From Streptomyces sp. MST-110588 (GTDB taxonomy: Bacteria; Actinomycetota; Actinomycetes; Streptomycetales; Streptomycetaceae), in contig NZ_CP074380.1 of the NCBI RefSeq assembly GCF_022695595.1, positions 6,593,501 to 6,657,500 on the forward strand: 64,000 nucleotides of DNA. The letters are read 5' to 3'. The translations under genes and the position numbers were made by a program. The notes beneath the pieces were generated by a model, which had not been told where the DNA came from, ran no database searches, and saw only the letters and a list, made by a program, of their open reading frames with translations. Below, in pieces: positions 32,073-41,398 of this stretch (position 1 is its first letter; each line of letters begins with the position of its first letter).

Positions 32073-33476
32073 CTAGCGCCCTTGAAGCTGGGCCAGTTTG
32101 CGGCCGGCCTTCAGGTACGTGGTTCCCGGCAGGGCGGCCAGCTTCTCCGAAAGCACCTCGCCCAGCGGGCGGATCGCCTCCGCCTCGGAGAGCACCACCG
32201 TCTCCTGGCCCGCGTCGGACTCCACGACCAGCCGCAGCGCGTTCTGCTTGGCCAGCCGGCGGGCCGCCGAGGCACTGGGGGTGAATTCCAGGACCTTGGA
32301 CAGCACCACCGTGACCGGCTCGGTGCCGTGCTCGGCCACGTCCACCACCGGCAGCGTCCCGACGTCCGCGAAGGACTTCTTGGAGAACTGGGCGGTGAAC
32401 CCGGCGCGGGCCGCCATCGCCGCCTGCGGTCCGTACAGCGCGGAGACGACCTCACCCGCGAGGATCTTCTTGAGGTCCATCGGGTGCAGCGAGGAGTCCG
32501 CCAGCCGCGACCCTACGAGCGCGACCTCCTCGTCCGTCCACTCCGTCCACGCCTTCAGGTACGGCTCGACCAGCCGGTCCGGCACCGACATGATCTTGCC
32601 GAAGACGTCGTCGGCGGGCGCGCCGAGGCCGATGTAGTTGCCCTTGGACTTGGACATCTTGGCGCCCGAGCCGTCCGTGCCCTCGATCAGCGGCATGGTG
32701 ACCACGAGCTGCGGGCGCTGGCCGCGCAGCTCCATGAGCTTGCGGCCCATCTGGAGGTTGAGGAGCTGGTCGGCGCCGCCCAGCTCCACATCGCACTCCA
32801 GCGCCACCGAGTCCAGCCCCTGCGCGATCGGGTACAGCAGCTCGGACATCGTCAGCCCGGAGCCCTGCGCCAGCCGCGTACGGAAGTCCTCGCGCTGCAG
32901 GAGCTGGGAGACCGGGACCTGGGCGAGCAGGGAGAGCAGCTCGGGGAAGGTGTAGGGCGCCAGCCACTCGCTGTTCTGCCGGAAGCTGACCTTCTCGAAG
33001 TCGAAGAAGGGGCGGACCTGCTCCTGGTAGCCGGCGAGGTTGCGTGCGATGTCCTCGTCGGTCAGCGGCGGACGCTCGGCGGTACGGCCGGTCGGGTCGC
33101 CGATCTTGGCCGTGAAGTCACCGATGAGCAGCGTGACGTCGTGGCCCATCCGCTGGAAGCGGCTGAGGATGATCATCGGTACGGCGTGCCCGAGGTGCAC
33201 GTCGGCCGCCGTCGGGTCGATGCCCAGCTTGATGCTCAGGCCCTCGCCCGCCGACCGGCGCTCCTCGATCCGCTCGGCGAGCTTCTCGACGCCCGGCAGC
33301 ACCTCCACCGTACGGGCGGCGATCAGCTCCGCCTGCTCCTTGGCCGTCAGGTCCGTCAGGTCCAGATAGCGCCGCGCGCCCGTCTCCTTGAGCAGCTCCT
33401 CGACCGTGGAGTCGGCGGAGAGATCTGCACGGAGCAGTGCGCTGGCGCGGGCGACGGATTCGCCGAGGCGTGTCAT
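32073..33476 (-). CDS. tyrS: Tyrosyl-tRNA synthetase
   Basis: 467 residues. Class I signatures are present: the HIGH-like HLGH in IDPTAADVHLGHAVP (about 86-100) and KMSKSKGNYIGL (about 275). LECDVELGGADQLLNL (about 222) forms part of the tyrosine site. A C-terminal S4-like RNA-binding region is present (SASAARRLAKQNALRLV onward, about 400-467). It charges tRNA-Tyr in the cytosol. ATG 33476 has AGGA about 6 nt upstream. Confidence 0.96.
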   Translation of the reverse strand: MTRLGESVARASALLRADLSADSTVEELLKETGARRYLDLTDLTAKEQAELIAARTVEVLPGVEKLAERIEERRSAGEGLSIKLGIDPTAADVHLGHAVPMIILSRFQRMGHDVTLLIGDFTAKIGDPTGRTAERPPLTDEDIARNLAGYQEQVRPFFDFEKVSFRQNSEWLAPYTFPELLSLLAQVPVSQLLQREDFRTRLAQGSGLTMSELLYPIAQGLDSVALECDVELGGADQLLNLQMGRKLMELRGQRPQLVVTMPLIEGTDGSGAKMSKSKGNYIGLGAPADDVFGKIMSVPDRLVEPYLKAWTEWTDEEVALVGSRLADSSLHPMDLKKILAGEVVSALYGPQAAMAARAGFTAQFSKKSFADVGTLPVVDVAEHGTEPVTVVLSKVLEFTPSASAARRLAKQNALRLVVESDAGQETVVLSEAEAIRPLGEVLSEKLAALPGTTYLKAGRKLAQLQGR

Positions 33477-33649
33477 GGCGTTCCTGATCGATCGATGGTC
33501 CCGAATGGGAGGACGAAAGGAGAGTCTATTATCCGCACCTCCTCCGCCTCCCCGTCTCTTCCGCCTCCCGGCCTCTCACCGCCTCCCGCCTCTCCGCCTC
33601 CCGCCTCTTCCACCTGTCCCGCCTTCCCGGCGACGGGGCGGGCAGCGGA

Positions 33650-35062
33650 TCACACCCCGGGGCTGACCGAACTCATGTTGAAGTCCGGAACGCGCAGCGG
33701 CGGCATGGCGGCCCGGGTGAAGTAGTCGCTCCACTCCCGCGGCAGTGTGCGCTCCGTACGGCCCGCCTCCACCGCCCGGGACAGCAGGTCCACCGGTGAC
33801 TCGTTGAAGCGGAAATTGTTGACCTCGCCGGTCACCTCCCCGTTCTCCACCAGGTAGACGCCGTCCCGGGTCAGCCCCGTCAGCAGCAGCGTCGCCGGGT
33901 CGACCTCGCGGATGTACCACAGGCAGGTCAGCAGCAGCCCCCGCTCGGTGCCGGCCACCATCTCCTCCAGGGAGCGGGTGCCGCCGCCCTCCAGCAGCAG
34001 GTTGTCGATGCCCGGCGCCACCGGGAGGCCGGTCAGCTCCGCGCTGTGCCGGGTGGTGACCAGCCGGTTCAGCTCTCCCTCGCGGATCCACTCGGTGGGC
34101 TCCAGCGGCAGCCCGTTGTCGAAGACGGACGCGTCGTCGCCGGAGCTGTGCGCCAGGACGAACGGCGCGCACTGGAGCCCCGGCGCGTGCGGATCGCTGC
34201 GCAGCGTCAGCGGCAGCGCGCAGATCCGCTCGCCCAGACGGGTGCCGCCGCCGGGCCGGGAGAAGACGGTACGGCCCTCGGCGGCGTCCCGGGCGGCGGC
34301 CGACCAGATCTGGTAGATCAGCAGGTCCGCGACGGCGGTGGGCGGCAGCAGCGTCTCGTACCGCCCGGCCGGCAGCTCGATCCGGCGCCGCGCCCAGTCC
34401 AGCCGCCGGCTCAGCTCCTCGTCCATCGCCAGCGGGTCCACGTCCCGGAAGTCACGGGTGGAGCGCCCCGCCCAGGCCGAGCGGGCCCGGTCCGGGGACT
34501 TGGCGTTCAGCTCCAGCGTGCCGGTGGGCTGGTCGTGGCGCAGCCGCAGTCCGGTGGAGGTGCCGAGGTAGGAGGAGACGATCTCGTGGTGGGCGAAGCC
34601 GTACAGCTCCCGGTCGCCGGAGCGGGCCCGCTTGAAGGATTCGCCGAGCGCGGGCGCGAAGTCGGCGAAGACCTCGGAGGACGTCTCGGCCGGGGCGTCG
34701 GTGAAGTCGCCGCCGGGCGCGACGCCGGTCACCAGGGGGCGGGCGTCCTCGGCCGGGCCCGCGGCGCGCGCGGTGGCCTCCGCGGCCCGTACGAGCGGCT
34801 CCAGGTCGGCCGCGGTGACGGCGGCCCGTGAGACCACGCCGCAGGCCGTGCCCTGCGCGCCGTCCACGGTCGCCATGACGGTGACCGTACGGCCGCGGGT
34901 GACGCCGTTGGTGGTCAGCGCGTTGCCCGCCCAGCGGAGATGGGCGGTGGAGGACTCCTCGGCCAGGACCACACAGCCGTCGGCCCGGGACAGCTCCAGC
35001 GCCCGCTCGACGATCTCGTGCGGCTTCGTACGGCCAGGACCCATCGGCCTGCGCGGGCTCAT
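33650..35062 (-). CDS. pmbA: TldD/PmbA-family metalloprotease subunit (PmbA/TldE-like)
   Basis: 470 residues, PmbA/TldE type. It has the N-terminal TldD-like fold ([20 protein letters not shown]), a central domain and a C-terminal [31 protein letters not shown] region. It lacks the HExxxH zinc motif, as expected for the TldE partner. The TldD-TldE complex processes peptides, for example in RiPP maturation or toxin-antitoxin turnover. ATG 35062 has GGAGG about 8 nt upstream and overlaps the tldD stop by 4 bp, so synthesis of the two subunits is coupled. Confidence 0.9.
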   Translation of the reverse strand: MSPRRPMGPGRTKPHEIVERALELSRADGCVVLAEESSTAHLRWAGNALTTNGVTRGRTVTVMATVDGAQGTACGVVSRAAVTAADLEPLVRAAEATARAAGPAEDARPLVTGVAPGGDFTDAPAETSSEVFADFAPALGESFKRARSGDRELYGFAHHEIVSSYLGTSTGLRLRHDQPTGTLELNAKSPDRARSAWAGRSTRDFRDVDPLAMDEELSRRLDWARRRIELPAGRYETLLPPTAVADLLIYQIWSAAARDAAEGRTVFSRPGGGTRLGERICALPLTLRSDPHAPGLQCAPFVLAHSSGDDASVFDNGLPLEPTEWIREGELNRLVTTRHSAELTGLPVAPGIDNLLLEGGGTRSLEEMVAGTERGLLLTCLWYIREVDPATLLLTGLTRDGVYLVENGEVTGEVNNFRFNESPVDLLSRAVEAGRTERTLPREWSDYFTRAAMPPLRVPDFNMSSVSPGV

Positions 35063-36668
35063 CGGCCGGCCTCCTGCGTGGTGTTGAGGATGGTGACGCC
35101 CGTGAACAGGGCGGACGGGCAGCCGTGCGAGACGGCGGCGACCTGGCCGGGCTGTGCCTTGCCGCAGTTGAACGCGCCGCCCAGGACGTAGGTCTGCGGG
35201 CCGCCGACCGCGGCCATCGAGCCCCAGAAGTCGGTCGTGGTCGCCTGGTAGGCCACGTCGCGGAGCTGCCCGGCCAGCTCCCCGTTCTTGATCCTGAAGA
35301 ACCGCTGGCCGGTGAACTGGAAGTTGTAGCGCTGCATGTCGATGGACCAGGAGCGGTCCCCGACGACGTAGATGCCGTCCTCCACGCCCGCGATCAGGTC
35401 GCGGGTCGAGGGCCCGGCGGGCGCCGGCTGGAGGGAGACGTTCGCCATCCGCTGGACGGGGACATGGCTCGGGGAGTCCGCGTACGCGCACCCGTTGGAC
35501 CGTTCGAAGCCGGTCAGCCGTGCCATCCGCCGGTCGAGCTGGTAGCCGACCAGGGTGCCGTCCCGGACCAGGTCCCAGGACTGGGCGGCCACGCCCTCGT
35601 CGTCGTACCCGACCGTCGCCAGGCCGTGCTCGACGGTCCGGTCGCCCGTCACGTTCATGACCTGCGAGCCGTACTTCAGCGTGCCGAGCTGGTCGAAGGT
35701 GGCGAAGGAGGTACCCGCGTACGCCGCCTCGTAGCCCAGGGCCCGGTCCAGTTCGGTGGCGTGCCCGATCGACTCGTGGATCGTCAGCCACAGGTTGGAG
35801 GGGTCGATGACCAGGTCGTACGTGCCGGGCCGCACGCTGGGCGCGCGCATCTTCCCGGCGAGGTGGTCCGGGATCCGCTCCAGCTCCGCGTCCCAGTCGT
35901 GGTGCCCGCCGGTCAGGTACTCCCAGCCGCGGCCGACCGGCGGCGCGAGGGTACGCATCGAGTCGAAGCCGCCGCCGGCCGGGTCCACCGCGACCGCAGT
36001 CAGGCGCGGGTGCACCCGTACCCGCTGCTGCGTCGTGGTGGTGCCCGCGGTGTCCGCGTAGAACTTGTTCTCCTGTACGGCGGTCAGCTCGGCGTCCGTG
36101 TGCGCCACGCCCTCGGCGCGCAGCAGCCGGGCGCTCCACTCCTCCAGCAGCCCGGTCTGTTCGGCGTCCGGCACGTCGAACGGGTTGATCTCGTAGGAGG
36201 AGACCCAGGTGCGGTCCGGGTAGGCGGGCTCGTCCGCCAGCTCCACCCGGCCGCCCGCGCCGCCTTCCGCGCCGGCCGACTCGATCACCTTCGCCGACAG
36301 CTTCGCCATCGCCACCGCCTGCGAGGCCACCCGCGCCGCGGCGTCCATCGTCAGATCCACGCCGGAGGCGAACCCCCAGGCGCCGCCGTGCACCACGCGG
36401 ACGGCGTAGCCGGTGTCGGTGGTGTCCGAGGCCGCTGCCGGACGGGCGTCGCGCAGCCGCCGCTCCGCCACCCGTATCCGCTCGAAGCGGAAGTCCGCGT
36501 GGTCGGCGCCCAGCGCCCGGGCCCGGGCCAGCGCCGCGTCGGCCAGCGCGCGCAGCGGCAGGGCCAGGAAGGACTCCTCGATGGGACGGGGAGCACCCGG
36601 CGCGGGGGTGCGGAAGATGTGGGGGGTGTATGAGGTGTGGTGGAACCAGGCGTGGGTGTAGCAGGCAC
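35059..36668 (-). CDS. tldD: TldD-like zinc metalloprotease subunit, probable frameshift at the 5' end
   Basis: The core contains HESIGHATELDRALG, the HExxxH zinc motif of TldD, and NVSLQPAPAGPSTRDLIAG plus RIKNGELAGQLRDVAYQ. The body frame has no start codon with a ribosome site. An excellent site (GGGAGGA, 4 nt) precedes GTG 36668 in the next frame, which reads MPATPTPGSTTPHTPPTSSA. One extra base in the five-base G run at 36604-36608 joins this to the body as APPAPGAPRPIEESFLALPL. I therefore take GTG 36668 as the start, giving about 535 residues, and treat the break as a probable sequencing deletion. Confidence 0.85.
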
Positions 36669-36907
36669 GGCGTCCTCCCGTAGTAGGCGCCATGCATCAT
36701 GCCCTGCCGGGCGGGCCCGGCCCACCCCACCGGGGTCGTGGCACGGTGTTGCCGCACGTCCCGCGTGCCGCCGGATGCGCGGTGTTCTGTAGGGACCCGA
36801 CAGTGACCAGGGTGCGCCCCTGTCTGGGGTCGATTCTCCGTACGAGGCCGGTGACCGATAGTTTCGTACGGAACACAGGACGGACAGGACACGGAAAGGG
36901 TGATCTC

Positions 36908-37612
36908 TTGAGCCGCTCGGTTCTGGTCACCGGAGGTAACCGCGGCATTGGCCTCGCCATTGCCCGGGCCTTCGCCGAGGCAGGCGACAAGGTCGCCATC
37001 ACCTACCGCTCGGGCGAGCCGCCCGAGGGATTTTTGGCCGTGAAATGCGACATCACGGACACCGAGCAGGTCGAGCAGGCGTTCAAGGAGATCGAGGAGA
37101 AGCAGGGCGCCGTGGAGGTGCTGGTGGCCAACGCCGGCATCACCCGCGACCAGCTTCTGATGCGGATGTCCGAGGAGGACTTCACCTCCGTCCTGGACAC
37201 CAACCTCACCGGCACGTTCCGCGTGGTCAAGCGCGCCAACCGTGCCATGCTGCGGGCCCGCAAGGGCCGGGTCGTGCTGATCTCCTCGGTCGTGGGCCTG
37301 TACGGCGGCCCGGGCCAGGCCAACTACGCCGCCTCCAAGGCCGGCCTGGTCGGCTTCGCCCGCTCGCTCGCCCGTGAACTGGGCTCGCGCAACATCACCG
37401 TCAACGTCGTCGCCCCCGGGTTCGTCGACACCGACATGACCCGCGCGCTCACCGACGAGCAGCGGGAGGGCATCGTCAAGCAGGTGCCGATGGCGCGCTA
37501 CGCGCAGCCCGAGGAAGTCGCCGCCTCGGTCCGCTTCCTGGCCTCCGACGAGGCCGCGTACATCACCGGAGCCGTCATTCCCGTCGACGGCGGATTGGGC
37601 ATGGGTCACTGA
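36908..37612 (+). CDS. fabG: 3-oxoacyl-ACP reductase FabG
   Basis: 234 residues. It has the SDR motif VTGGNRGIGLA (about 7-17), NAGITRD (about 77) and a catalytic Ser-Tyr-Lys set in ISSVVGLYGGPGQANYAASK (about 121-140). It reduces beta-ketoacyl-ACP in type II fatty acid synthesis. TTG 36908 is the likely start (AAGGG 7 nt upstream; SRSVLVTGG is the usual beginning). TAGTTT at 36859-36864 is a -10 candidate flanked by CCGTACGA/TCGTACGG half-sites. It is followed after 5 bp by fabI. Confidence 0.95.
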   Translation: MSRSVLVTGGNRGIGLAIARAFAEAGDKVAITYRSGEPPEGFLAVKCDITDTEQVEQAFKEIEEKQGAVEVLVANAGITRDQLLMRMSEEDFTSVLDTNLTGTFRVVKRANRAMLRARKGRVVLISSVVGLYGGPGQANYAASKAGLVGFARSLARELGSRNITVNVVAPGFVDTDMTRALTDEQREGIVKQVPMARYAQPEEVAASVRFLASDEAAYITGAVIPVDGGLGMGH

Positions 37613-37617
37613 TCAGC

Positions 37618-38397
37618 ATGAGTGGAATCCTCGCAGGCAAGCGCATCCTCGTCACCGGCGTGCTGACCGAGGCGTCGATCGCCTTCCACGTCGCCAGGCT
37701 GGCCCAGGAGGAGGGTGCCGAGGTCGTCCTGACCGGCTTCGGGCGGCTCTCCCTGGTCGAGCGGATCGCCAAGCGGCTGCCGAAGCCCGCGCCCGTGATC
37801 GAACTGGACGTCCAGAACAAGGAGCACCTGGACGGCCTGGCCGCCAAGGTCTCCGAGCACTTCGGTGCCGACGCCTCGCTGGACGGCGTCGTGCACTCCA
37901 TCGGCTTCGCCCCCCAGGACGCGCTGGGCGGCAACTTCCTGAACACGGAATGGGAGTCGGTCGCCACCGCCGTGGAGGTCTCGGCGTACTCCTTCAAGGC
38001 CCTGACGATGGCGCTGCTGCCGCTGCTGGAGAAGCGCGGCGCCTCGGTCGTCGGCATGGACTTCGACGCGCAGATGGCCTGGCCCAAGTACGACTGGATG
38101 GGCGTGTCCAAGGCGGCGCTGGAGGCCACCTCCCGCTACATGGCCCGCGACCTGGGCCCCAAGAACATCCGCTGCAATCTGATCTCGGCCGGCCCGATCA
38201 AGTCGATGGCCGCCCGGTCCATCCCCGGCTTCGAGGAGCTGACCGACGTGTGGTCCACCCGCGCGCCGATCGGCTGGGACCTCACCGACCCCGAGCCGGC
38301 GGGCCGTGGCGTCGTGGCCCTGCTCTCGGACTGGTTCCCCAAGACCACCGGTGAGATCGTGCACGTCGACGGCGGCGTGCACATGATGGGCGCCTGA
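37618..38397 (+). CDS. fabI: Enoyl-ACP reductase FabI (InhA type)
   Basis: 259 residues. It has the divergent SDR nucleotide motif ILVTGVLTEASIAFHVA (about 10-26), the active-site segment FDAQMAWPKYDWMGVSKAAL (Tyr-x6-Lys, about 143-162) and a C-terminal IVHVDGGVHMMGA. This is the InhA/FabI family that completes each fatty-acid elongation cycle. It is co-transcribed with fabG (5-bp gap) and ends in a strong hairpin. Confidence 0.96.
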   Translation: MSGILAGKRILVTGVLTEASIAFHVARLAQEEGAEVVLTGFGRLSLVERIAKRLPKPAPVIELDVQNKEHLDGLAAKVSEHFGADASLDGVVHSIGFAPQDALGGNFLNTEWESVATAVEVSAYSFKALTMALLPLLEKRGASVVGMDFDAQMAWPKYDWMGVSKAALEATSRYMARDLGPKNIRCNLISAGPIKSMAARSIPGFEELTDVWSTRAPIGWDLTDPEPAGRGVVALLSDWFPKTTGEIVHVDGGVHMMGA

Positions 38398-38416
38398 CGC
38401 CTCATCTTTTGACGTA

Positions 38417-38458
38417 CGCGTGATGCCCGTCCCGGACCGCCGGGGCGGGCATCACGCG
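38417..38458 (+). terminator. Terminator of the fabG-fabI operon
   Basis: 19-bp arms starting CGCGTGATGCCCG, with one G-T mismatch and a 4-nt loop (38436-38439), 20 bp after the fabI stop. Confidence 0.88.
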
Positions 38459-38501
38459 TTCCCGGGTCGTGATCTTCGGGGCGGGCCCGCAGACTGGGGG
38501 A

Positions 38502-38865
38502 GTGCGCTGCTCCTGCCGCGCGCGGCAGCCCTGGCCATCACCCTGGCCGCCCTCCTGGGAGGCGCGGCCCCGGCCGCGCGGACCGCCCCGCTCCGCCGTC
38601 GGACGACTTCCCGGCCGCCCGCGCCTGGTGCCGTACCTCTGTTGCGGGCAGTACGGGCACCGCTACCGCCATGTGCTCCGACCCCGACGGCTCCGCAGAC
38701 CGGGCCCGGCCGCACATCGAATGCCGCAGGCGGTACGACCCGGACGTGGACACCGACCCGGTGGTGGCCGGGCCCGCCCGGTACGTCACGCTCTCCGGCC
38801 GCTGCCGGCAGGAGGCCGAGGACCTGTGGGTCGGTCACGGCGCGGGCCGTCGAAGAACAGCCTGA
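38502..38865 (+). pseudogene. Small secreted protein, broken by one or two single-base deletions
   Basis: A signal-peptide-like stretch, LLLPRAAALAITLAALLGGA, in one frame joins a well-coded C-terminal part (PSDDFPAARAWCRTSV, then RPHIECRRRYDPDVDTDPVV, ending at 38865) in another. One extra C in the C4 run at 38586-38589 joins them. GGGGGAG at 38496-38502 suggests the GTG at 38502 is the true start, but that needs a second lost base before 38510. The product would be about 120 residues with four Cys, secreted. I do not recognise the family. Sequencing error is more likely than real decay. Confidence 0.5.
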
Positions 38866-38919
38866 ATCGGCCGGTGCCCCTCCGTCACCCGGCTGTTCCG
38901 CCGGATTCCGCCCGGCCGC

Positions 38920-39603
38920 TCAGCCGCGGCGCGGGCCGTTGACCCGGCAGCCGAAGGGGTGCCGGCCGGCCTCGGCCGCCGCCCGCTCGCCGTCGCCCGC
39001 CCGGACGGTCTCCAGCAGCCGTGAGTGGTCCATGTACAGCTCGGGCAGCAGTTCCTCGCCGACGTCGGCGCGCAGGAAGTCGCGCAGCACCCCGCTGAGA
39101 TCGGCGTACAGCTCCGTCAGTACGTCGTTGTGCGCGGCGGAGACGACCGCCATGTGGAACGAGGCGTCGGCCGCCACGAACGCCGCCGCGTTCCCGGATG
39201 CCCAGGCCGCCTCCCGGCGCTCCAGCAGCGCGGCGAGCTGCCGCAGGTCCTGCTCGGTACGGCGCTGGGCGGCCAGCCGGGCGGCCTCCGTCTCCAGGGC
39301 GCGGCGCAGCTCGGCGACGTGCCACGGATCGGCGTCGGCGAAGCGGCGGTTCATCACACCGGCCAGCTCACTGGTCGCCACCACGTACGTGCCCGAGCCC
39401 TGGCGGATGTCGAGCAGCCCGTTGTGCGCCAGCGCCCGTACGGCCTCACGGACGGTGTTGCGGGCCACGCCCAACTGCTCGACCAGCTCGGGCTCGGTGG
39501 GGATACGGGAGCCGACGGGCCATTCACCGGAGGTGATCTGGGCGCGGAGCTGCGTGATCACCTGGTCCGCCAGCGCGGAGCGCCGGGGCGAGGTCAGGGG
39601 CAC
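38920..39603 (-). CDS. GntR-family (FadR subgroup) transcriptional regulator
   Basis: 227 residues from GTG 39603, with GGAGG about 7 nt upstream. The winged helix has LADQVITQLRAQITSGEWP, TEPELVEQLGVARNTVREAV and LDIRQGSGTYVV (about 10-75). The C-terminal FCD-type helical ligand domain (about 90-215) has metal-binding positions in VAADASFHMAVVSAAHN. It is divergent from the MFS transporter gene and probably represses it. Confidence 0.9.
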   Translation of the reverse strand: MPLTSPRRSALADQVITQLRAQITSGEWPVGSRIPTEPELVEQLGVARNTVREAVRALAHNGLLDIRQGSGTYVVATSELAGVMNRRFADADPWHVAELRRALETEAARLAAQRRTEQDLRQLAALLERREAAWASGNAAAFVAADASFHMAVVSAAHNDVLTELYADLSGVLRDFLRADVGEELLPELYMDHSRLLETVRAGDGERAAAEAGRHPFGCRVNGPRRG

Positions 39604-39667
39604 GGCTGTCCTCCTGGGTACGGGGCGGGGCTGCGGTGAGGATAGCGGGACGGCCGGCCGTAAGCGC

Positions 39668-39706
39668 TGGACAGCCATTCATCCCATGATTCTATGATGT
39701 CGCTCA
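39668..39706 (+). promoter_or_regulatory. Promoter of the MFS gene (leaderless start)
   Basis: TGGACA at 39668-39673 and a perfect -10 TATGAT at 39693-39698 (19-bp spacer) put the transcript start at about ATG 39706, which lacks a ribosome site. A CATGAT/TATGAT direct repeat at 39685-39698 overlaps the -10 and could be the regulator's target. Confidence 0.5.
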
Positions 39707-41265
39707 TGGCTGACGACGAGCACGCTTCACCCGGCGCCAAGGGCACGGCCGCGGGCACCCTCCGTACCGCGGTCGGGGTTACGGGGCCGGTCACCGGAGC
39801 GGCGCGGGCCGCCGAGAGGGAGCATCCGGGAACAGGGGGGACCGACGGGCCGGAGGCGAGCCGGCGCGAGAGGAACGGCCTTCAGGTGAAAGACCCCAAG
39901 GCGAACGACGCCGAGGTGAACGGACCTGGGGTGAACAAACCCGGGGAGAACAACCCCGAGGTGAACAACCCCGAGGTGAACGGACCCGAGGTGAACGGAC
40001 CGAGGTGAACGGCCCCCAGGCCGGGGGAACCGCGCGCGCCGGCTCCCTGGGGCGCGGCCTGACCTGGATCCTCACCGTCGGCATCGCGCTCGCCGCCCTC
40101 AACCTCCGCCCCGCCATCACCAGCCTGGGCCCGCTCCTCGAAGAGGCCAGGGCGGGTCTGGGCATGGGCGGCACGGTCGCCGGCCTGCTGACCTCCGTAC
40201 CGGCCGTGTGCTTCGCGGTCTTCGGCATCGCCGCCCCCGCCTCGCCCGGCGGCGGGGACCCGGCCCGGTCGTCTGCGCCGGTCTGGCCGCCGTCGCGGCC
40301 GGTCTGGCGGTGCGGCCCTTCACCGGCGGGACGGCGGGCTTCCTCGCCGCCAGCGCGCTGGCCCTGGCGGGCATCGCGGTCGGCAACGTCCTGCTGCCGG
40401 TCGTCATCAAGAGCTGGTTCCCCGACCGTGTCGGCGCCATGACCGGCCTGTACTCGATGGCGCTGGCCCTGGGCAGCGCACTGTCCGCCGCGCTCACCGT
40501 GCCCCTGACCGGCGCGCTGGGCGGCGGCTGGCAGACGGGCCTGGCAATCTGGAGCGTGCCCGCCGCCGTCGCCGTCCTGCCCTGGCTCGCGGCCCTGCGG
40601 CGCCGGGGCCTTGCCGCGCCGCCCGCCCGCCCGGCCGCCGGCCCGGTCACCGCCCCCGCCACCCGGCCCTCCGGGAACGCCGGGAACATCCGGATCACCA
40701 GGTCGCCCACCGCATGGGCCCTGGCCGTCTTCTTCGGGCTCCAGGCCACCGCCGCGTACGTCGCCATGGGCTGGATGTCGCAGATCTTCCGCGACTCCGG
40801 GGTACCGGCCGGCCGGGCGGGGTGCTGCTCGCCGTCACGATGGCGATGGGCGTCCCGCTCTCCTTCGTCCTGCCGGGAGTGGCCGCCCGGATGCGGCACC
40901 AGGGGCCGCTGGTGGTGGGCCTGGGCGCGTGCGGGCTCGCCGGGTACGCCGGGCTGTGGCTGGCGCCGGCCGGCGGGGCCTGGGCCTGGGCACTGCTGCT
41001 GGGCCTGTCCAACTGCGCCTTCCCGCTCGCCCTGACGATGATCTCGATGCGCTCGCGCAGCGCCGAGGGCGTCATCAAGCTCTCCGCCTTCGCCCAGAGC
41101 GTCGGCTATCTGATCTCGGTCCCCGGGCCGCTGCTCGTCGGCACCCTCAACCAGCGGACCGGCGGCTGGGGCGCGCCGATCGCGCTGATGGCGGCCCTGA
41201 TGGTGCCGCAGATCGTGGTGGGCGTCCTGGCGGGCAGGGACCGCCGCATCGAGGACGGGCACTGA
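39706..41265 (+). CDS. CynX/NimT-type MFS transporter with repeat-bearing N-terminus, three frameshifts
   Basis: Transporter segments ALNLRPAITSLGPLLEEA, VGNVLLPVVIKSWFPDRVGA, LAVTMAMGVPLSFVLPGVAA and AFAQSVGYLISVPGPLLVGT are classic CynX-family. They lie in three frames, and the N-terminal tail is in a further frame. Adding one base each at 40000-40001 (inside a repeat unit), in the C5 run 40234-40238 and in the G4 run 40819-40822 gives one ORF from leaderless ATG 39706, about 520 residues. The tail (1-100) holds seven EVNGP-like pentapeptides. CynX relatives export or import small organic anions; the substrate is unknown. It is followed by its small partner protein. Confidence 0.82.
39916..40019 (+). 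repeat. 15-bp coding minisatellite (EVNGP) in the MFS gene
   Basis: Seven units of the form GTG AAC GGA CCC GAG. The sixth unit is 14 bp (one C missing), which shifts the frame. It encodes VNGPE/VNNPE pentapeptides before the first transmembrane helix. Confidence 0.92.
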
Positions 41266-41281
41266 GTGCGACACTGGGCCC

Positions 41282-41398
41282 ATGCCAGTGCTCGAACCGA
41301 ATCCGCAGGGCGGTCAGAAGAAGCTCCTCATCGTGCTGGGCGCGATGCTGGGCGTGACCCTCGTCATCGCCGTCATCGCGAGCCTCGCCTCACCGTGA
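41282..41398 (+). CDS. SGM_5486-type transporter-associated small membrane protein
   Basis: 38 residues. A hydrophilic head (PVLEPNPQGGQKK) is followed by one transmembrane helix (LLIVLGAMLGVTLVIAVIAS). This is the pattern of the tiny proteins conserved directly after CynX-type MFS genes in Streptomyces. It starts 16 bp after the transporter stop. GACACT lies 6 bases before the ATG, so it may also be transcribed as a leaderless mRNA. Confidence 0.8.
   Translation: MPVLEPNPQGGQKKLLIVLGAMLGVTLVIAVIASLASP

Noticed and set aside
33650..37609. A continuous minus-strand frame of over 1300 codons spanning pmbA, tldD and fabG
   Set aside because: Only the part to 35062 is pmbA. The rest is antisense or out of frame to tldD and fabG, which carry all family motifs; long open antisense frames are normal at this GC content.
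39600..39706. FadR-type operator (TGGT-N3-ACCA) for the GntR regulator
   Set aside because: No such palindrome is present; only a CATGAT/TATGAT direct repeat over the -10, which I list as a weak candidate.
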